Positions 25,429 through 33,963 of a stretch of DNA of 64,000 nt are shown one piece after another. The stretch covers positions 1 to 64,000 of the forward strand of contig CAMDFK010000009.1 of assembly GCA_945897465.1 (NCBI GenBank). The letters run 5' to 3'. The notes under the pieces are model-generated. The model saw nothing but the letters and a program-made list of their open reading frames with translations, made no database searches and was not told where the DNA came from. The stretch comes from Limnohabitans sp. Rim8. GTDB taxonomy: Bacteria > Pseudomonadota > Gammaproteobacteria > Burkholderiales > Burkholderiaceae_C. A program made the translations under genes and the position numbers. How positions within the stretch are numbered: the first letter of the stretch is position 1; each line of letters begins with the position of its first letter.

Positions 25429-27354
25429 ATGGGAAGAATCATCGGTATTGACTTGGGCACCACCAACTCGTGCGTGGCCATCATGGAAGGCAACACGACC
25501 AAAGTGATCGAGAACGCCGAAGGCGCTCGCACCACCCCGTCGATCATTGCTTATCAGGAAGACGGCGAAATCCTGGTCGGTGCCTCGGCCAAACGCCAGG
25601 CCGTCACCAACCCCAAGAACACCTTGTACGCGGTCAAGCGACTGATCGGTCGCAAGTTTGCCGAAAAAGAAGTCCAAAAAGACATCGATCTGATGCCTTA
25701 CACCATCGCCAAAGCCGACAACGGCGACGCCTGGGTTGAAGTGCGCGGCAACAAACTGGCCCCACCCCAAATCAGTGCTGAAATTCTGCGCAAGATGAAG
25801 AAAACCGCCGAAGACTACCTCGGCGAAGAAGTGACCGAGGCCGTGATCACCGTGCCCGCTTACTTCAACGATGCACAGCGCCAGGCCACCAAAGACGCGG
25901 GCCGCATTGCAGGCTTGGACGTCAAGCGCATCATCAACGAGCCCACCGCTGCAGCTTTGGCCTTTGGCCTGGACAAGCAAGAAAAGGGCGACCGCAAGAT
26001 CGCCGTGTATGACCTGGGTGGCGGCACCTTCGACGTGTCCATCATCGAGATCGCCGACGTGGACGGCGAAAAGCAGTTCGAAGTGCTCTCCACCAACGGG
26101 GACACGTTCTTGGGCGGCGAGGACTTTGACCAGCGCATCATCGACTTCATCATTGCCGAGTTCAAGAAAGATTCTGGCGTGGACCTGGCCAAAGATGTGC
26201 TGGCCCTGCAACGCCTGAAAGAAGCCGCTGAAAAAGCCAAGATTGAGCTGTCGAGCTCGGCCGCCACCGACGTCAACCTGCCCTACATCACGGCCGATGC
26301 CACTGGCCCCAAGCACCTGAACATCAAGCTGACCCGCGCCAAGCTGGAGCAGCTGGTGGAAGAGCTGATCGAGCGCACCATCGCTCCTTGCCGCATGGCC
26401 ATCAAAGACGCTGGCGTGTCGGTCGGTGAGATCGACGACATCATCTTGGTCGGTGGCATGTCGCGCATGCCCAAGGTGCAAGAGAAAGTCAAAGAGTTCT
26501 TTGGCAAAGAGCCCCGTAAGGACGTGAACCCTGATGAGGCCGTGGCCGTGGGCGCAGCGATTCAAGGTCAGGTTTTGTCTGGCGACCGCACCGATGTGCT
26601 GCTGCTGGACGTGACACCTCTGTCCCTGGGCATTGAGACCATGGGCGGCGTCATGACCAAGATGATCACCAAGAACACGACCATCCCGACCAAGTTTGCA
26701 CAGACCTTCTCGACCGCTGAAGACAATCAGCCGGCCGTGACGATCAAGGTGTTCCAAGGCGAGCGTGACATCGCCAGCGGCAACAAGTTGCTGGGCGAAT
26801 TCAACCTCGAAGGCATCCCGCCCGCGTCGCGTGGCACACCCCAGATCGAAGTGTCTTTTGACATCGACGCCAACGGCATCTTGCATGTGGGCGCCAAAGA
26901 CAAAGGCACCGGCAAAGAGAACAAGATCACCATCAAAGCCAACTCCGGATTGTCCGAAGCTGAAATCCAGCAAATGGTGAAAGACGCCGAGCTGAACGCG
27001 GTGGAAGACAAGAAAAAGCTCGAACTCGTGCAAGCCCGCAACGCCGGCGAAGCCGCTGTGCACAGCGTGAAAAAGAGCCTGACCGAGCACGGCGACAAGA
27101 TCGAAGCGGCTGAGAAAGAGGCCATCGAGACCGCCACCAAGTCACTGGAAGAAGCTTTGAAGGGCGAAGACAAAGACGCCATCGAAGCCAAAACCGAGGC
27201 CCTGATGACCGCCAGCCAGAAGCTGGGCGAGAAGGTCTATGCCGACATGCAAGCGCAGCAAGCCGCTGCCAGTGCGGGCACCGCCGGTTCCGATGCCAAG
27301 CCGCAAGACGACAATGTGGTGGACGCAGAAGTCAAGGAAGTCAAAAAGGGCTAA
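25429..27354 (+). CDS. dnaK: Molecular chaperone DnaK (Hsp70)
   Basis: A 641-residue Hsp70. The nucleotide-binding domain begins [14 protein letters not shown]. It shows the signatures [16 protein letters not shown] and [16 protein letters not shown]. The substrate-binding and lid domains follow, ending in the acidic tail [12 protein letters not shown] with the EVK-like co-chaperone end. ATG 25429 is supported by CGGAG upstream and by alignment with the family; an upstream in-frame start adds unrelated residues. Confidence 0.98.
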   Translation: MGRIIGIDLGTTNSCVAIMEGNTTKVIENAEGARTTPSIIAYQEDGEILVGASAKRQAVTNPKNTLYAVKRLIGRKFAEKEVQKDIDLMPYTIAKADNGDAWVEVRGNKLAPPQISAEILRKMKKTAEDYLGEEVTEAVITVPAYFNDAQRQATKDAGRIAGLDVKRIINEPTAAALAFGLDKQEKGDRKIAVYDLGGGTFDVSIIEIADVDGEKQFEVLSTNGDTFLGGEDFDQRIIDFIIAEFKKDSGVDLAKDVLALQRLKEAAEKAKIELSSSAATDVNLPYITADATGPKHLNIKLTRAKLEQLVEELIERTIAPCRMAIKDAGVSVGEIDDIILVGGMSRMPKVQEKVKEFFGKEPRKDVNPDEAVAVGAAIQGQVLSGDRTDVLLLDVTPLSLGIETMGGVMTKMITKNTTIPTKFAQTFSTAEDNQPAVTIKVFQGERDIASGNKLLGEFNLEGIPPASRGTPQIEVSFDIDANGILHVGAKDKGTGKENKITIKANSGLSEAEIQQMVKDAELNAVEDKKKLELVQARNAGEAAVHSVKKSLTEHGDKIEAAEKEAIETATKSLEEALKGEDKDAIEAKTEALMTASQKLGEKVYADMQAQQAAASAGTAGSDAKPQDDNVVDAEVKEVKKG

Positions 27355-27398
27355 CACCCCACCCGCTGCGGCCTGGCCGCAGTCCCGCCGCGCAAGCT

Positions 27399-27416
27399 GA
27401 TTCAGGCCCCTGAATC
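27399..27416. other. Hairpin between dnaK and dnaJ
   Basis: GATTCAGG and CCTGAATC are separated by two bases, giving an 8-bp inverted repeat 41 bases before the dnaJ ATG. No T-tract follows. It may tune dnaJ expression relative to dnaK, as attenuating or mRNA-processing hairpins do in other chaperone operons. Confidence 0.45.
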
Positions 27417-27456
27417 GCCTTCGCGGCGTTCTTGTTCTAACGGTTGGATTGGCCCC

Positions 27457-28599
27457 ATGGCGACAAAACGAGATTTTTACGAAGTGCTGGGCGTTGCCAA
27501 AAACGCCTCGGATGACGACATCAAAAAGGCTTATCGCAAGCTGGCGATGAAGTACCACCCTGACCGCAACCAGGGTGAAGACGCCAAAGCCAAAGAAGCC
27601 GAGGCCAAATTCAAAGAAGGCAAAGAAGCCTACGAGATGCTGTCGGACCCACAAAAGCGTGCAGCCTATGACCAGCACGGCCACGCGGGTGTTGACCCCA
27701 ATATGCGCGGTGGTGCTGAGGGCTTTGGAGGCTTTGGTGACGCGTTTGGCGATATTTTTGGTGACATCTTTGGGGGCCAGGGCCGTGGCGGTCGTGGTGG
27801 TGGACGCCAGGTCTTCCGGGGTGCGGACCTGAGCTACGCCATGGAGATCACCCTGGAAGAAGCGGCCAACGGCAAGGATTCGCAGCTGCGCATCCCCAGC
27901 TGGGACGAGTGCGACACCTGCCACGGCACAGGCGCCAAACCGGGCACCAGCGCCAAGACCTGCGCGACCTGCCACGGCCAGGGCCAGGTGCAGATGCGCC
28001 AAGGCTTTTTCAGCGTGCAGCAAACCTGCCCGCACTGCCGGGGCGCGGCCAAGATCATTCCCGATCCTTGTGGCACCTGCCATGGGCAAGGCAAGGTCAA
28101 GAAACAAAAAACACTCGAAGTCAAAATCCCGGCCGGCATCGACGATGGCATGCGCATCCGCAGCGCGGGCAACGGCGAGCCCGGCACCAATGGCGGGCCA
28201 CCGGGTGATTTGTTCATCGAGATCCGCCTGAAAAAGCACGACATCTTTGAGCGCGATGGCGACGACCTGCATTGCGCCGTGCCGATCAGCTTTTCCAAAG
28301 CGGCTTTGGGCGGCGAAATTGAAGTGCCCACGCTGGGCGGCAAAGCGGCCATTGACATCCCCGAAGGCACTCAGACCGGCAAGCAGTTCCGCCTGCGCGG
28401 CAAGGGCATCAAGGGCGTGCGCGGCAGCTACCCGGGTGACCTGTATTGCCACATCACTGTGGAGACCCCGGTCAAACTCACCGAGCACCAGAAAAAGCTG
28501 CTCAAGGAGTTTGAGGAGTCGCTCTCCAAAGGCGGCGGCAAACACCAGCCCAGTGGTGAAAGCTGGACGGACAAGCTCAAAGGTTTCTTTGGCGCTTGA
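27457..28599 (+). CDS. dnaJ: Co-chaperone DnaJ (Hsp40)
   Basis: A 380-residue type I Hsp40 that stimulates the DnaK ATPase. The J domain contains H-P-D at residues 34-36. A Gly/Phe-rich linker follows ([15 protein letters not shown]). The zinc domain has four Cys-x-x-Cys motifs ([32 protein letters not shown]). The third departs from the usual C-x-G-x-G pattern, which is common in this family. The C-terminal substrate domains are complete. Confidence 0.98.
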   Translation: MATKRDFYEVLGVAKNASDDDIKKAYRKLAMKYHPDRNQGEDAKAKEAEAKFKEGKEAYEMLSDPQKRAAYDQHGHAGVDPNMRGGAEGFGGFGDAFGDIFGDIFGGQGRGGRGGGRQVFRGADLSYAMEITLEEAANGKDSQLRIPSWDECDTCHGTGAKPGTSAKTCATCHGQGQVQMRQGFFSVQQTCPHCRGAAKIIPDPCGTCHGQGKVKKQKTLEVKIPAGIDDGMRIRSAGNGEPGTNGGPPGDLFIEIRLKKHDIFERDGDDLHCAVPISFSKAALGGEIEVPTLGGKAAIDIPEGTQTGKQFRLRGKGIKGVRGSYPGDLYCHITVETPVKLTEHQKKLLKEFEESLSKGGGKHQPSGESWTDKLKGFFGA

Positions 28600-28658
28600 G
28601 GTTCACGAACCCGGGCCGTTCAACACGTCCACGCCCACTGACCCGCGATGACGCCCCC

Positions 28659-28709
28659 TCACCGCGAGGCGGAGTGGCGGTAAATGGATCGCTTCGTCCC
28701 TCGCGATGA
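28659..28709. repeat. Palindromic intergenic repeat (REP-like), diverged copy
   Basis: Arms TCACCGCGAGG (28659-28669) and CCTCGCGATGA (28699-28709) pair with one mismatch. Further partial arms (GATGACG and GTCACCGCGAGACGCGAAGC) lie on both sides. The gap after dnaJ thus seems to hold several overlapping degenerate copies. Confidence 0.55.
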
Positions 28710-28775
28710 CAACTACACCCGTCACCGCGAGACGCGAAGCGGCGCGGCGGTCCGGGCTCAGCAAATTCCCAAGCC

Positions 28776-29240
28776 TTACAAAAACCGGTCCAGCAATTTG
28801 CGCGAGTGTTTGTCCATCGCCGCCAGGTCGCGGATCAAGTACTGCACGCCGTTGGCGTCGTTGATCAGCAGCACGGTGCCCGTCAGACGCCGGATGTCTT
28901 CTTCGCCTTTGAGCATGAATTGTGTGGCACCCCGATCGGTTTGAACCGACCAGGTGCTGGGCGTGACCCAGCTGCTCACGGTGTCTAGGCGCAGGATTTG
29001 AGGCAAAAATTCGCGCTCATCCAAAGCCTCTCGCAGCGTGGTCTGCAAGTCGGGTGGCAGCGCTGAGAGATCGGGCACCCAGAGCAATTCATGGCCATCG
29101 GCATCCATCAAGGCCACGCCTTGGTGGGGTGCCGACACCGGGTAGGCACGCAGCGCCGTGATCGGGCTGTGGCGTGTGCCATCGGCCAAGACCAACACCC
29201 AGCAGCCAAAGGCATCGCGTTGCAAATCAAACGGGTTCAT
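28776..29240 (-). CDS. DUF1854 protein, cyanophycin-locus partner of the ABC transporter
   Basis: A 154-residue protein of the DUF1854 family, which is regularly found next to cyanophycin synthetase genes in beta-proteobacteria. Recognisable parts are the N-terminal M-N-P-F-D-L-Q-R-D and the DRGATQFMLKGEEDIRRL block. There is no membrane segment or signal. Its start overlaps the stop of the transporter gene (ATGA on the minus strand), so the two are translationally coupled. The biochemical role is unknown; the link to cyanophycin metabolism rests on neighbourhood. Confidence 0.85.
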   Translation of the reverse strand: MNPFDLQRDAFGCWVLVLADGTRHSPITALRAYPVSAPHQGVALMDADGHELLWVPDLSALPPDLQTTLREALDEREFLPQILRLDTVSSWVTPSTWSVQTDRGATQFMLKGEEDIRRLTGTVLLINDANGVQYLIRDLAAMDKHSRKLLDRFL

Positions 29241-31558
29241 GCGATCACCTTCTTGTCCTCGTCGCTGCCGCCCAGCACCGCCTCGGCCTCGGCTTGGCGC
29301 TGCTGCGCTTCATACAGCCGCCAGTAAGCGCCTTGGGCCTGCATGAGCGCGTCGTGGGTGCCCTCTTCGACCACCACGCCCTTGTCCATGACCACCAAAC
29401 GGTCGGCCTTGCGCAAGGTGGACAAGCGGTGCGCGATGGCAATCGTCGTGCGCCCACGCACCAGGTTGTCCAGCGCTTTTTGAATTTCTTTTTCGGTCTC
29501 GGTATCCACGGCCGAGGTGGCCTCGTCCAGGATCAAAATGCGTGGATTGATCAGCAAAGCCCGCGCGATCGAGATGCGCTGGCGCTCGCCACCCGACAGG
29601 CCTTGCCCGCGCTCGCCCACCAGAGAGTCGAAGCCTTGGGGCATGCGCAAAATGAACTCGTGGGCGTGCGCGGCACGGGCTGCGGCCACGATCTCTTCGC
29701 GGGTGGCGTCGGGCTTGCCGTAGGCGATGTTGTCGGCGATGGTGCCGAAGAACAAAAACGGCTCTTGCAGCACCAGGCCAATCTGACGGCGGTAGTCGGC
29801 CACTTTGAGCTGGCGGATGTCGGTGCCGTCCAACTCGATCGCGCCCTCACTGAGGTCGTAAAAGCGGCAAATCAAATTGACCAACGTGCTTTTGCCCGAG
29901 CCACTGTGGCCCACCAGACCGATCATCTGGCCGGGCTGGATATCGAGGTTGAGCTGGCGGATCACGGCGCGATTGCCGTAGCGAAAGTCCGCGTCGCGCA
30001 CCGTGATGTGGCCTTTGACCTGAGGCGGCAAAGCTACAGGGTTGAGTGGCTCAGGAACACTCGAGACGTGGTCGAGAATGTCAAAAATGCGCTTGGCCCC
30101 GGCAGCGGCTTTTTGGGTGTTCGAAACGATCCGGCTCATGCCATCGAGGCGTCCGTAAAAGCGCCCGATGTAGGCCAAAAATGCGGTCAGCACACCGACG
30201 GTGATCTGGTCGTCTGACACCAACCAGATGCCAAAGCCCCAGACCACCAGCAAGCCGATTTCGGTCATCAGCGTCACCGTGGGTGTGAACAGCGACCAGA
30301 CGCGGTTGAGACGGTCATTGACCAGCAGATTGTGCGCGTTGGCATCCTTGAAGCGTTGGGCCTCGCGGTCTTCTTGGGCAAAGGCTTTGACCACCCGGAT
30401 GCCGGGAATGGTGTCAGTGAGCACGTTGGTCACCTCGGCCCAAACGCGGTCGATTTTTTCAAAGCCGGTGCGGAGTCTTTCGCGCACCACATGGATCAAC
30501 CAGCCAATAAAAGGCAGTGGCAACAAGGTCACCAACGCCAAAGTCGGGTTGATGTAAAACAAGATGACGGCCGTCATCAAAATCATCAGCACGTCGGTGG
30601 CAAAGTCCAGCAAGTGCAACGACAGGAAGACGTTGATGCGGTCGGTTTCGCTGCCGATGCGGGCGATCAAATCACCGGTGCGTCGACCGCCAAAATACTC
30701 CAGCGACAGTTTGAGCAAATGCTCGTAGGTGGTGGTGCGCAGGTCGGATCCGATGCGCTCGGAGACCAGTGCCAGGATGTAGGTTTTGGCCCAACCCAGG
30801 CCCCAGGCCAGCAAACCCGAAGCGAACAATCCCAGCAGGTACAGTGACACCAAACCCGGATCGATGTCGGCGCCGTTTTGGTAAGGAATCAGCACCTCGT
30901 CCATCAGCGGCATGGTCAGGTAAGGCGGCACCAAGGTGGCCGCGGTCGAGGCCAGCGTCAACAAAAATCCCACCAGCAAAGAACGCTTGTAAGGCCGGGC
31001 AAAGCGCCAAATTTTGAGCAGGCTCCAGGTCGATGGTGGGTTCAGGTCTTCACGGCTGCAAGCGGGGCACTCTTCATCGCCTTCGGACATGCTCGCTTGG
31101 CACACCGGGCACACCAGCAAATGGGCCGACTGCATCGGTCTGCCTTGCAGGTCGGCGGGCACACCGCTCAGATTTTGGGAGCCCTGGCTTTGTTGCGCCT
31201 CGAACTGCGTCACCCAGCGAAACACTGCCTCTTGCAGCCCCAATGTGAATCGCCAAACGGCCAAGCGGCCTTGCGCATCACTGAGCTCGAGTTGCCCAAC
31301 CCCGGCATGGTCCGTTAGGCGCAATTGTTGGCCTTCTGCCAAAGGCCAGCTTTGCCATATTTTTTCACTCAAACTCAAGGTGAGGATACGCCGATCGGTC
31401 AAAATCAAGGCGATTTTTTCGAACTTCAGTGCCCCATTGAGGTCAACCAAAACCCAAGCTGATGCGTTTTCATCGGGTTCCAGCCTTAACTGCACTTCTG
31501 CTTGCCACTCGTCCGGCACCACCGAACGCCAAGATGCAGAAGAAAGTACTGAAGACAT
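29237..31558 (-). CDS. ABC transporter (fused permease/ATPase) with zinc ribbon, cyanophycin-associated
   Basis: A 773-residue half-transporter. Residues 1-125 form an unusual N-terminal beta-rich domain. A four-cysteine zinc ribbon follows (Cys 150, 153, 164, 167). A six-helix type-1 exporter membrane domain spans about 195-480. The ATPase domain has Walker A GLVGHSGSGKSTL, signature LSGGERQRISIARAL and Walker B ILILDEATSAVD. The zinc ribbon and N-terminal domain are not part of an ordinary exporter. It is divergent from cphA genes. The cargo is unknown; a link to cyanophycin or its breakdown dipeptide is inferred. Confidence 0.88.
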   Translation of the reverse strand: MSSVLSSASWRSVVPDEWQAEVQLRLEPDENASAWVLVDLNGALKFEKIALILTDRRILTLSLSEKIWQSWPLAEGQQLRLTDHAGVGQLELSDAQGRLAVWRFTLGLQEAVFRWVTQFEAQQSQGSQNLSGVPADLQGRPMQSAHLLVCPVCQASMSEGDEECPACSREDLNPPSTWSLLKIWRFARPYKRSLLVGFLLTLASTAATLVPPYLTMPLMDEVLIPYQNGADIDPGLVSLYLLGLFASGLLAWGLGWAKTYILALVSERIGSDLRTTTYEHLLKLSLEYFGGRRTGDLIARIGSETDRINVFLSLHLLDFATDVLMILMTAVILFYINPTLALVTLLPLPFIGWLIHVVRERLRTGFEKIDRVWAEVTNVLTDTIPGIRVVKAFAQEDREAQRFKDANAHNLLVNDRLNRVWSLFTPTVTLMTEIGLLVVWGFGIWLVSDDQITVGVLTAFLAYIGRFYGRLDGMSRIVSNTQKAAAGAKRIFDILDHVSSVPEPLNPVALPPQVKGHITVRDADFRYGNRAVIRQLNLDIQPGQMIGLVGHSGSGKSTLVNLICRFYDLSEGAIELDGTDIRQLKVADYRRQIGLVLQEPFLFFGTIADNIAYGKPDATREEIVAAARAAHAHEFILRMPQGFDSLVGERGQGLSGGERQRISIARALLINPRILILDEATSAVDTETEKEIQKALDNLVRGRTTIAIAHRLSTLRKADRLVVMDKGVVVEEGTHDALMQAQGAYWRLYEAQQRQAEAEAVLGGSDEDKKVIA

Positions 31559-31731
31559 GAAGGCTGAACCCTAAAAATCCGTGGCGCCTTGATGGCGCAA
31601 CGAAAAAAACAAACATCGACCCGGTTGAAACCGCCTGCACAAGTCATGCACCTGTTGAACCTTGAGCTTGCAGCCCACAGGCTGTCCACCCCCGCGATCG
31701 AGCGTCGATTCTATCGCTGCACCTTCCAAGC

Positions 31732-33918
31732 ATGAGCGCACACCCCACACCCCACCAGATCCAGTTCCTGCGCATGACCCATCTGCGCGGGCCCAACATT
31801 TGGACTTACCGCCCCGTCATCGAGGCCCTGATCGACATCGGTGATCTGGAAGACTGCCCCTCCAACACCCTGCCCGGCTTTGCACAACGCTTGTCGGACT
31901 GGCTGCCCGGCCTGGTCGAGCACCGCTGCAGCGTGGGCGAGCGCGGCGGCTTCCTGAAGCGTTTGGAAGAAGGCACCTGGCCCGGCCACATCCTGGAGCA
32001 TGTGGCTCTGGAACTGCAAACCCGCGCTGGCATGCAAACCGGTTTTGGCAAAGCCCGTGAAGCCGGGCCCCGAGGGGTTTACAAAGTCGTGATCCGCACT
32101 CGCCATGAAGCCGTGAGCCGTCAAGCCTTGCTCAATGCGCGTGATTTGGTTTTGGCCGCCATCGCAGACCAGCCCTTTGATGTCGCCAGTCACATCGCCC
32201 AGCTGACCCACATGGTGGACAGTCTGTGCATCGGCCCCAGCACGGCCAGCATCGTGGATGCAGCCGCAGATCGGGGCATTCCGAGCATTCGGCTGAACGA
32301 GGGCAACCTGGTGCAGCTTGGCTATGGCCAGCGCCAGCGCCGGATCTGGACCGCCGAGACCGAGCGCACCAGCGCCATCGCCGAAGGCATCTCCAAAGAC
32401 AAGGACCTGACCAAACAGCTGCTGGGCATGTGCGGCGTGCCTGTGCCCGAGGGACAAATCGTCGATAGCCCACAAGCCGCTTGGGAAGCAGCCCAAGACA
32501 TCGGCCTGCCGGTCTGCGTCAAGCCCACCGATGGCAACCATGCACGGGGTGTGTCGCTGGAATTGTCGCGTCAGGAGGACATCGAGGCGGCCTACGATAT
32601 CGCCTTGGCTGAAGGCAGCGAAGTCATCGTCGAGCGTTTCATCCTGGGCGAAGAACACCGCCTGCTGGTGGTGGGTGACCAAGTGGTGGCCGCCAACAAA
32701 GGCGAGACTGCCTGCGTGGAGGGAGATGGCGTGCACACGGTGCAGGAGCTGATCGAGCTGCAAATCAACTCCGACCCCCGCCGCGGCGAAGAAGAAGATT
32801 TTCCGTTGGACACCATTCGCCTGGACGAGCACACCACCTCGGTTCTGGAGCTCAAGCGCCAAGGGCTGGGCGCCGACAGCGTGCCCGAGGCGGGCCGCAA
32901 CGTGCTGATCATGCGCACCGGTAACATGTCGATGGACGTGACTGACCTGGTACATCCCGAAGTGGCGGCGCAAGCGGTATTGGCCGCCAGTGTGGTCGGC
33001 TTGGACATTGCCGGGGTCGACCTGGTGGCGCAAGACATTGCCAAGCCGCTGGGACCACAAGGCGGCGCGGTGGTCGAGGTAAATGCCGGTCCGGGGCTGC
33101 TGATGCACCTCAAACCGGCCACAGGTCAGCCACAGCCGGTGGGCCAAGCGATTGCCAACCACCTGTTCAAGCCCGAGGACAACGGGCGCATTCCAGTGGT
33201 GGGCCTGATGGGCGATGGCGACACAACCAGACCTGCGCAATTGCTGGCCTGGTTGCTGCACCTCAAGGGCTTGCACACCGGACTGTCCTGTGCCAAAGGC
33301 TTGTTCTTGAATCAACGCCAGCTGCCCACTCAGGACGGTATGGATTGGGCGCAGGCGCAGCGTTTGCTGATCAACCGCGGCGTGCAAGCGGCCGTGTTCG
33401 AGAGCGATGCCCGCCATCTGCTGGCCCAAGGCCTTCCGTATGACCGCTGCCACATTGGCATCGTGACCCGCATGCCCCGCGCCAACGGCTTGGATGACCT
33501 CTACCCGGGTGGTGATGAAAAAATGCCGAGCTACATCCGCACCCAAATCGATGTGGTGCTGCCCGAGGGCACAGCCATGCTGAACGCTGACGAGCCCGAA
33601 GTCGCCGAACTGGCCGATTACTGCGACGGGAGTGTGTTGTTGTACGCAGACGATGAACACAACGCCCGCCTGCAAGCACACCGCAGCGCAGGTCACCGCG
33701 TGGGTTTTTGGCGCGAAGGCCAGCTGGTGCTGGCCCAGGGCGGCAAAGAGCACTTGGTCCTGTCAAGCCAACGCCCAGCCATCGCCAAGCATCTGAAATC
33801 GGGCAACCTGAACACCCACGACATGCTGGTGGCGGCCTGCGCCGCCTGGGCCCTGGACATTGGCACCGACCTGATCCGGGCCGGTATCAAAAGTTACGGC
33901 AGCTTGGCCACGGCCTGA
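31732..33918 (+). CDS. cphA2: Second cyanophycin synthetase with degenerate Mur-ligase P-loop
   Basis: A 728-residue homologue of the next gene. The N-terminal region and ATP-grasp domain are well kept (DKDLTKQLLGMCGVPVPEG; GSEVIVERFILGEEHRLLVV; VVEVNAGPG). The Mur-ligase-like half is shortened. At its ATP site it reads MGDGDTTR (about 493-500) where active enzymes have GTNGKTT, so the P-loop lysine is lost. The second ligase site is probably inactive. Cyanobacterial CphA2 proteins that polymerise beta-aspartyl-arginine have a comparable loss, but equivalence here is inference. No strong ribosome-binding site precedes ATG 31732. Confidence 0.8.
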   Translation: MSAHPTPHQIQFLRMTHLRGPNIWTYRPVIEALIDIGDLEDCPSNTLPGFAQRLSDWLPGLVEHRCSVGERGGFLKRLEEGTWPGHILEHVALELQTRAGMQTGFGKAREAGPRGVYKVVIRTRHEAVSRQALLNARDLVLAAIADQPFDVASHIAQLTHMVDSLCIGPSTASIVDAAADRGIPSIRLNEGNLVQLGYGQRQRRIWTAETERTSAIAEGISKDKDLTKQLLGMCGVPVPEGQIVDSPQAAWEAAQDIGLPVCVKPTDGNHARGVSLELSRQEDIEAAYDIALAEGSEVIVERFILGEEHRLLVVGDQVVAANKGETACVEGDGVHTVQELIELQINSDPRRGEEEDFPLDTIRLDEHTTSVLELKRQGLGADSVPEAGRNVLIMRTGNMSMDVTDLVHPEVAAQAVLAASVVGLDIAGVDLVAQDIAKPLGPQGGAVVEVNAGPGLLMHLKPATGQPQPVGQAIANHLFKPEDNGRIPVVGLMGDGDTTRPAQLLAWLLHLKGLHTGLSCAKGLFLNQRQLPTQDGMDWAQAQRLLINRGVQAAVFESDARHLLAQGLPYDRCHIGIVTRMPRANGLDDLYPGGDEKMPSYIRTQIDVVLPEGTAMLNADEPEVAELADYCDGSVLLYADDEHNARLQAHRSAGHRVGFWREGQLVLAQGGKEHLVLSSQRPAIAKHLKSGNLNTHDMLVAACAAWALDIGTDLIRAGIKSYGSLATA

Positions 33919-33963
33919 AGCAGGCCCCATCGCCTCCCCTCCGCCTTCTTGGAAAACACTTTC

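Noticed and set aside
25384..27090. Long open frame on the minus strand over dnaK
   Set aside because: DnaK is unmistakable on the plus strand; the antisense frame is a codon-bias shadow.
31711..33753. Long open frame on the minus strand over the first cyanophycin synthetase
   Set aside because: The plus-strand protein has clear ATP-grasp motifs. The antisense translation shows no family.
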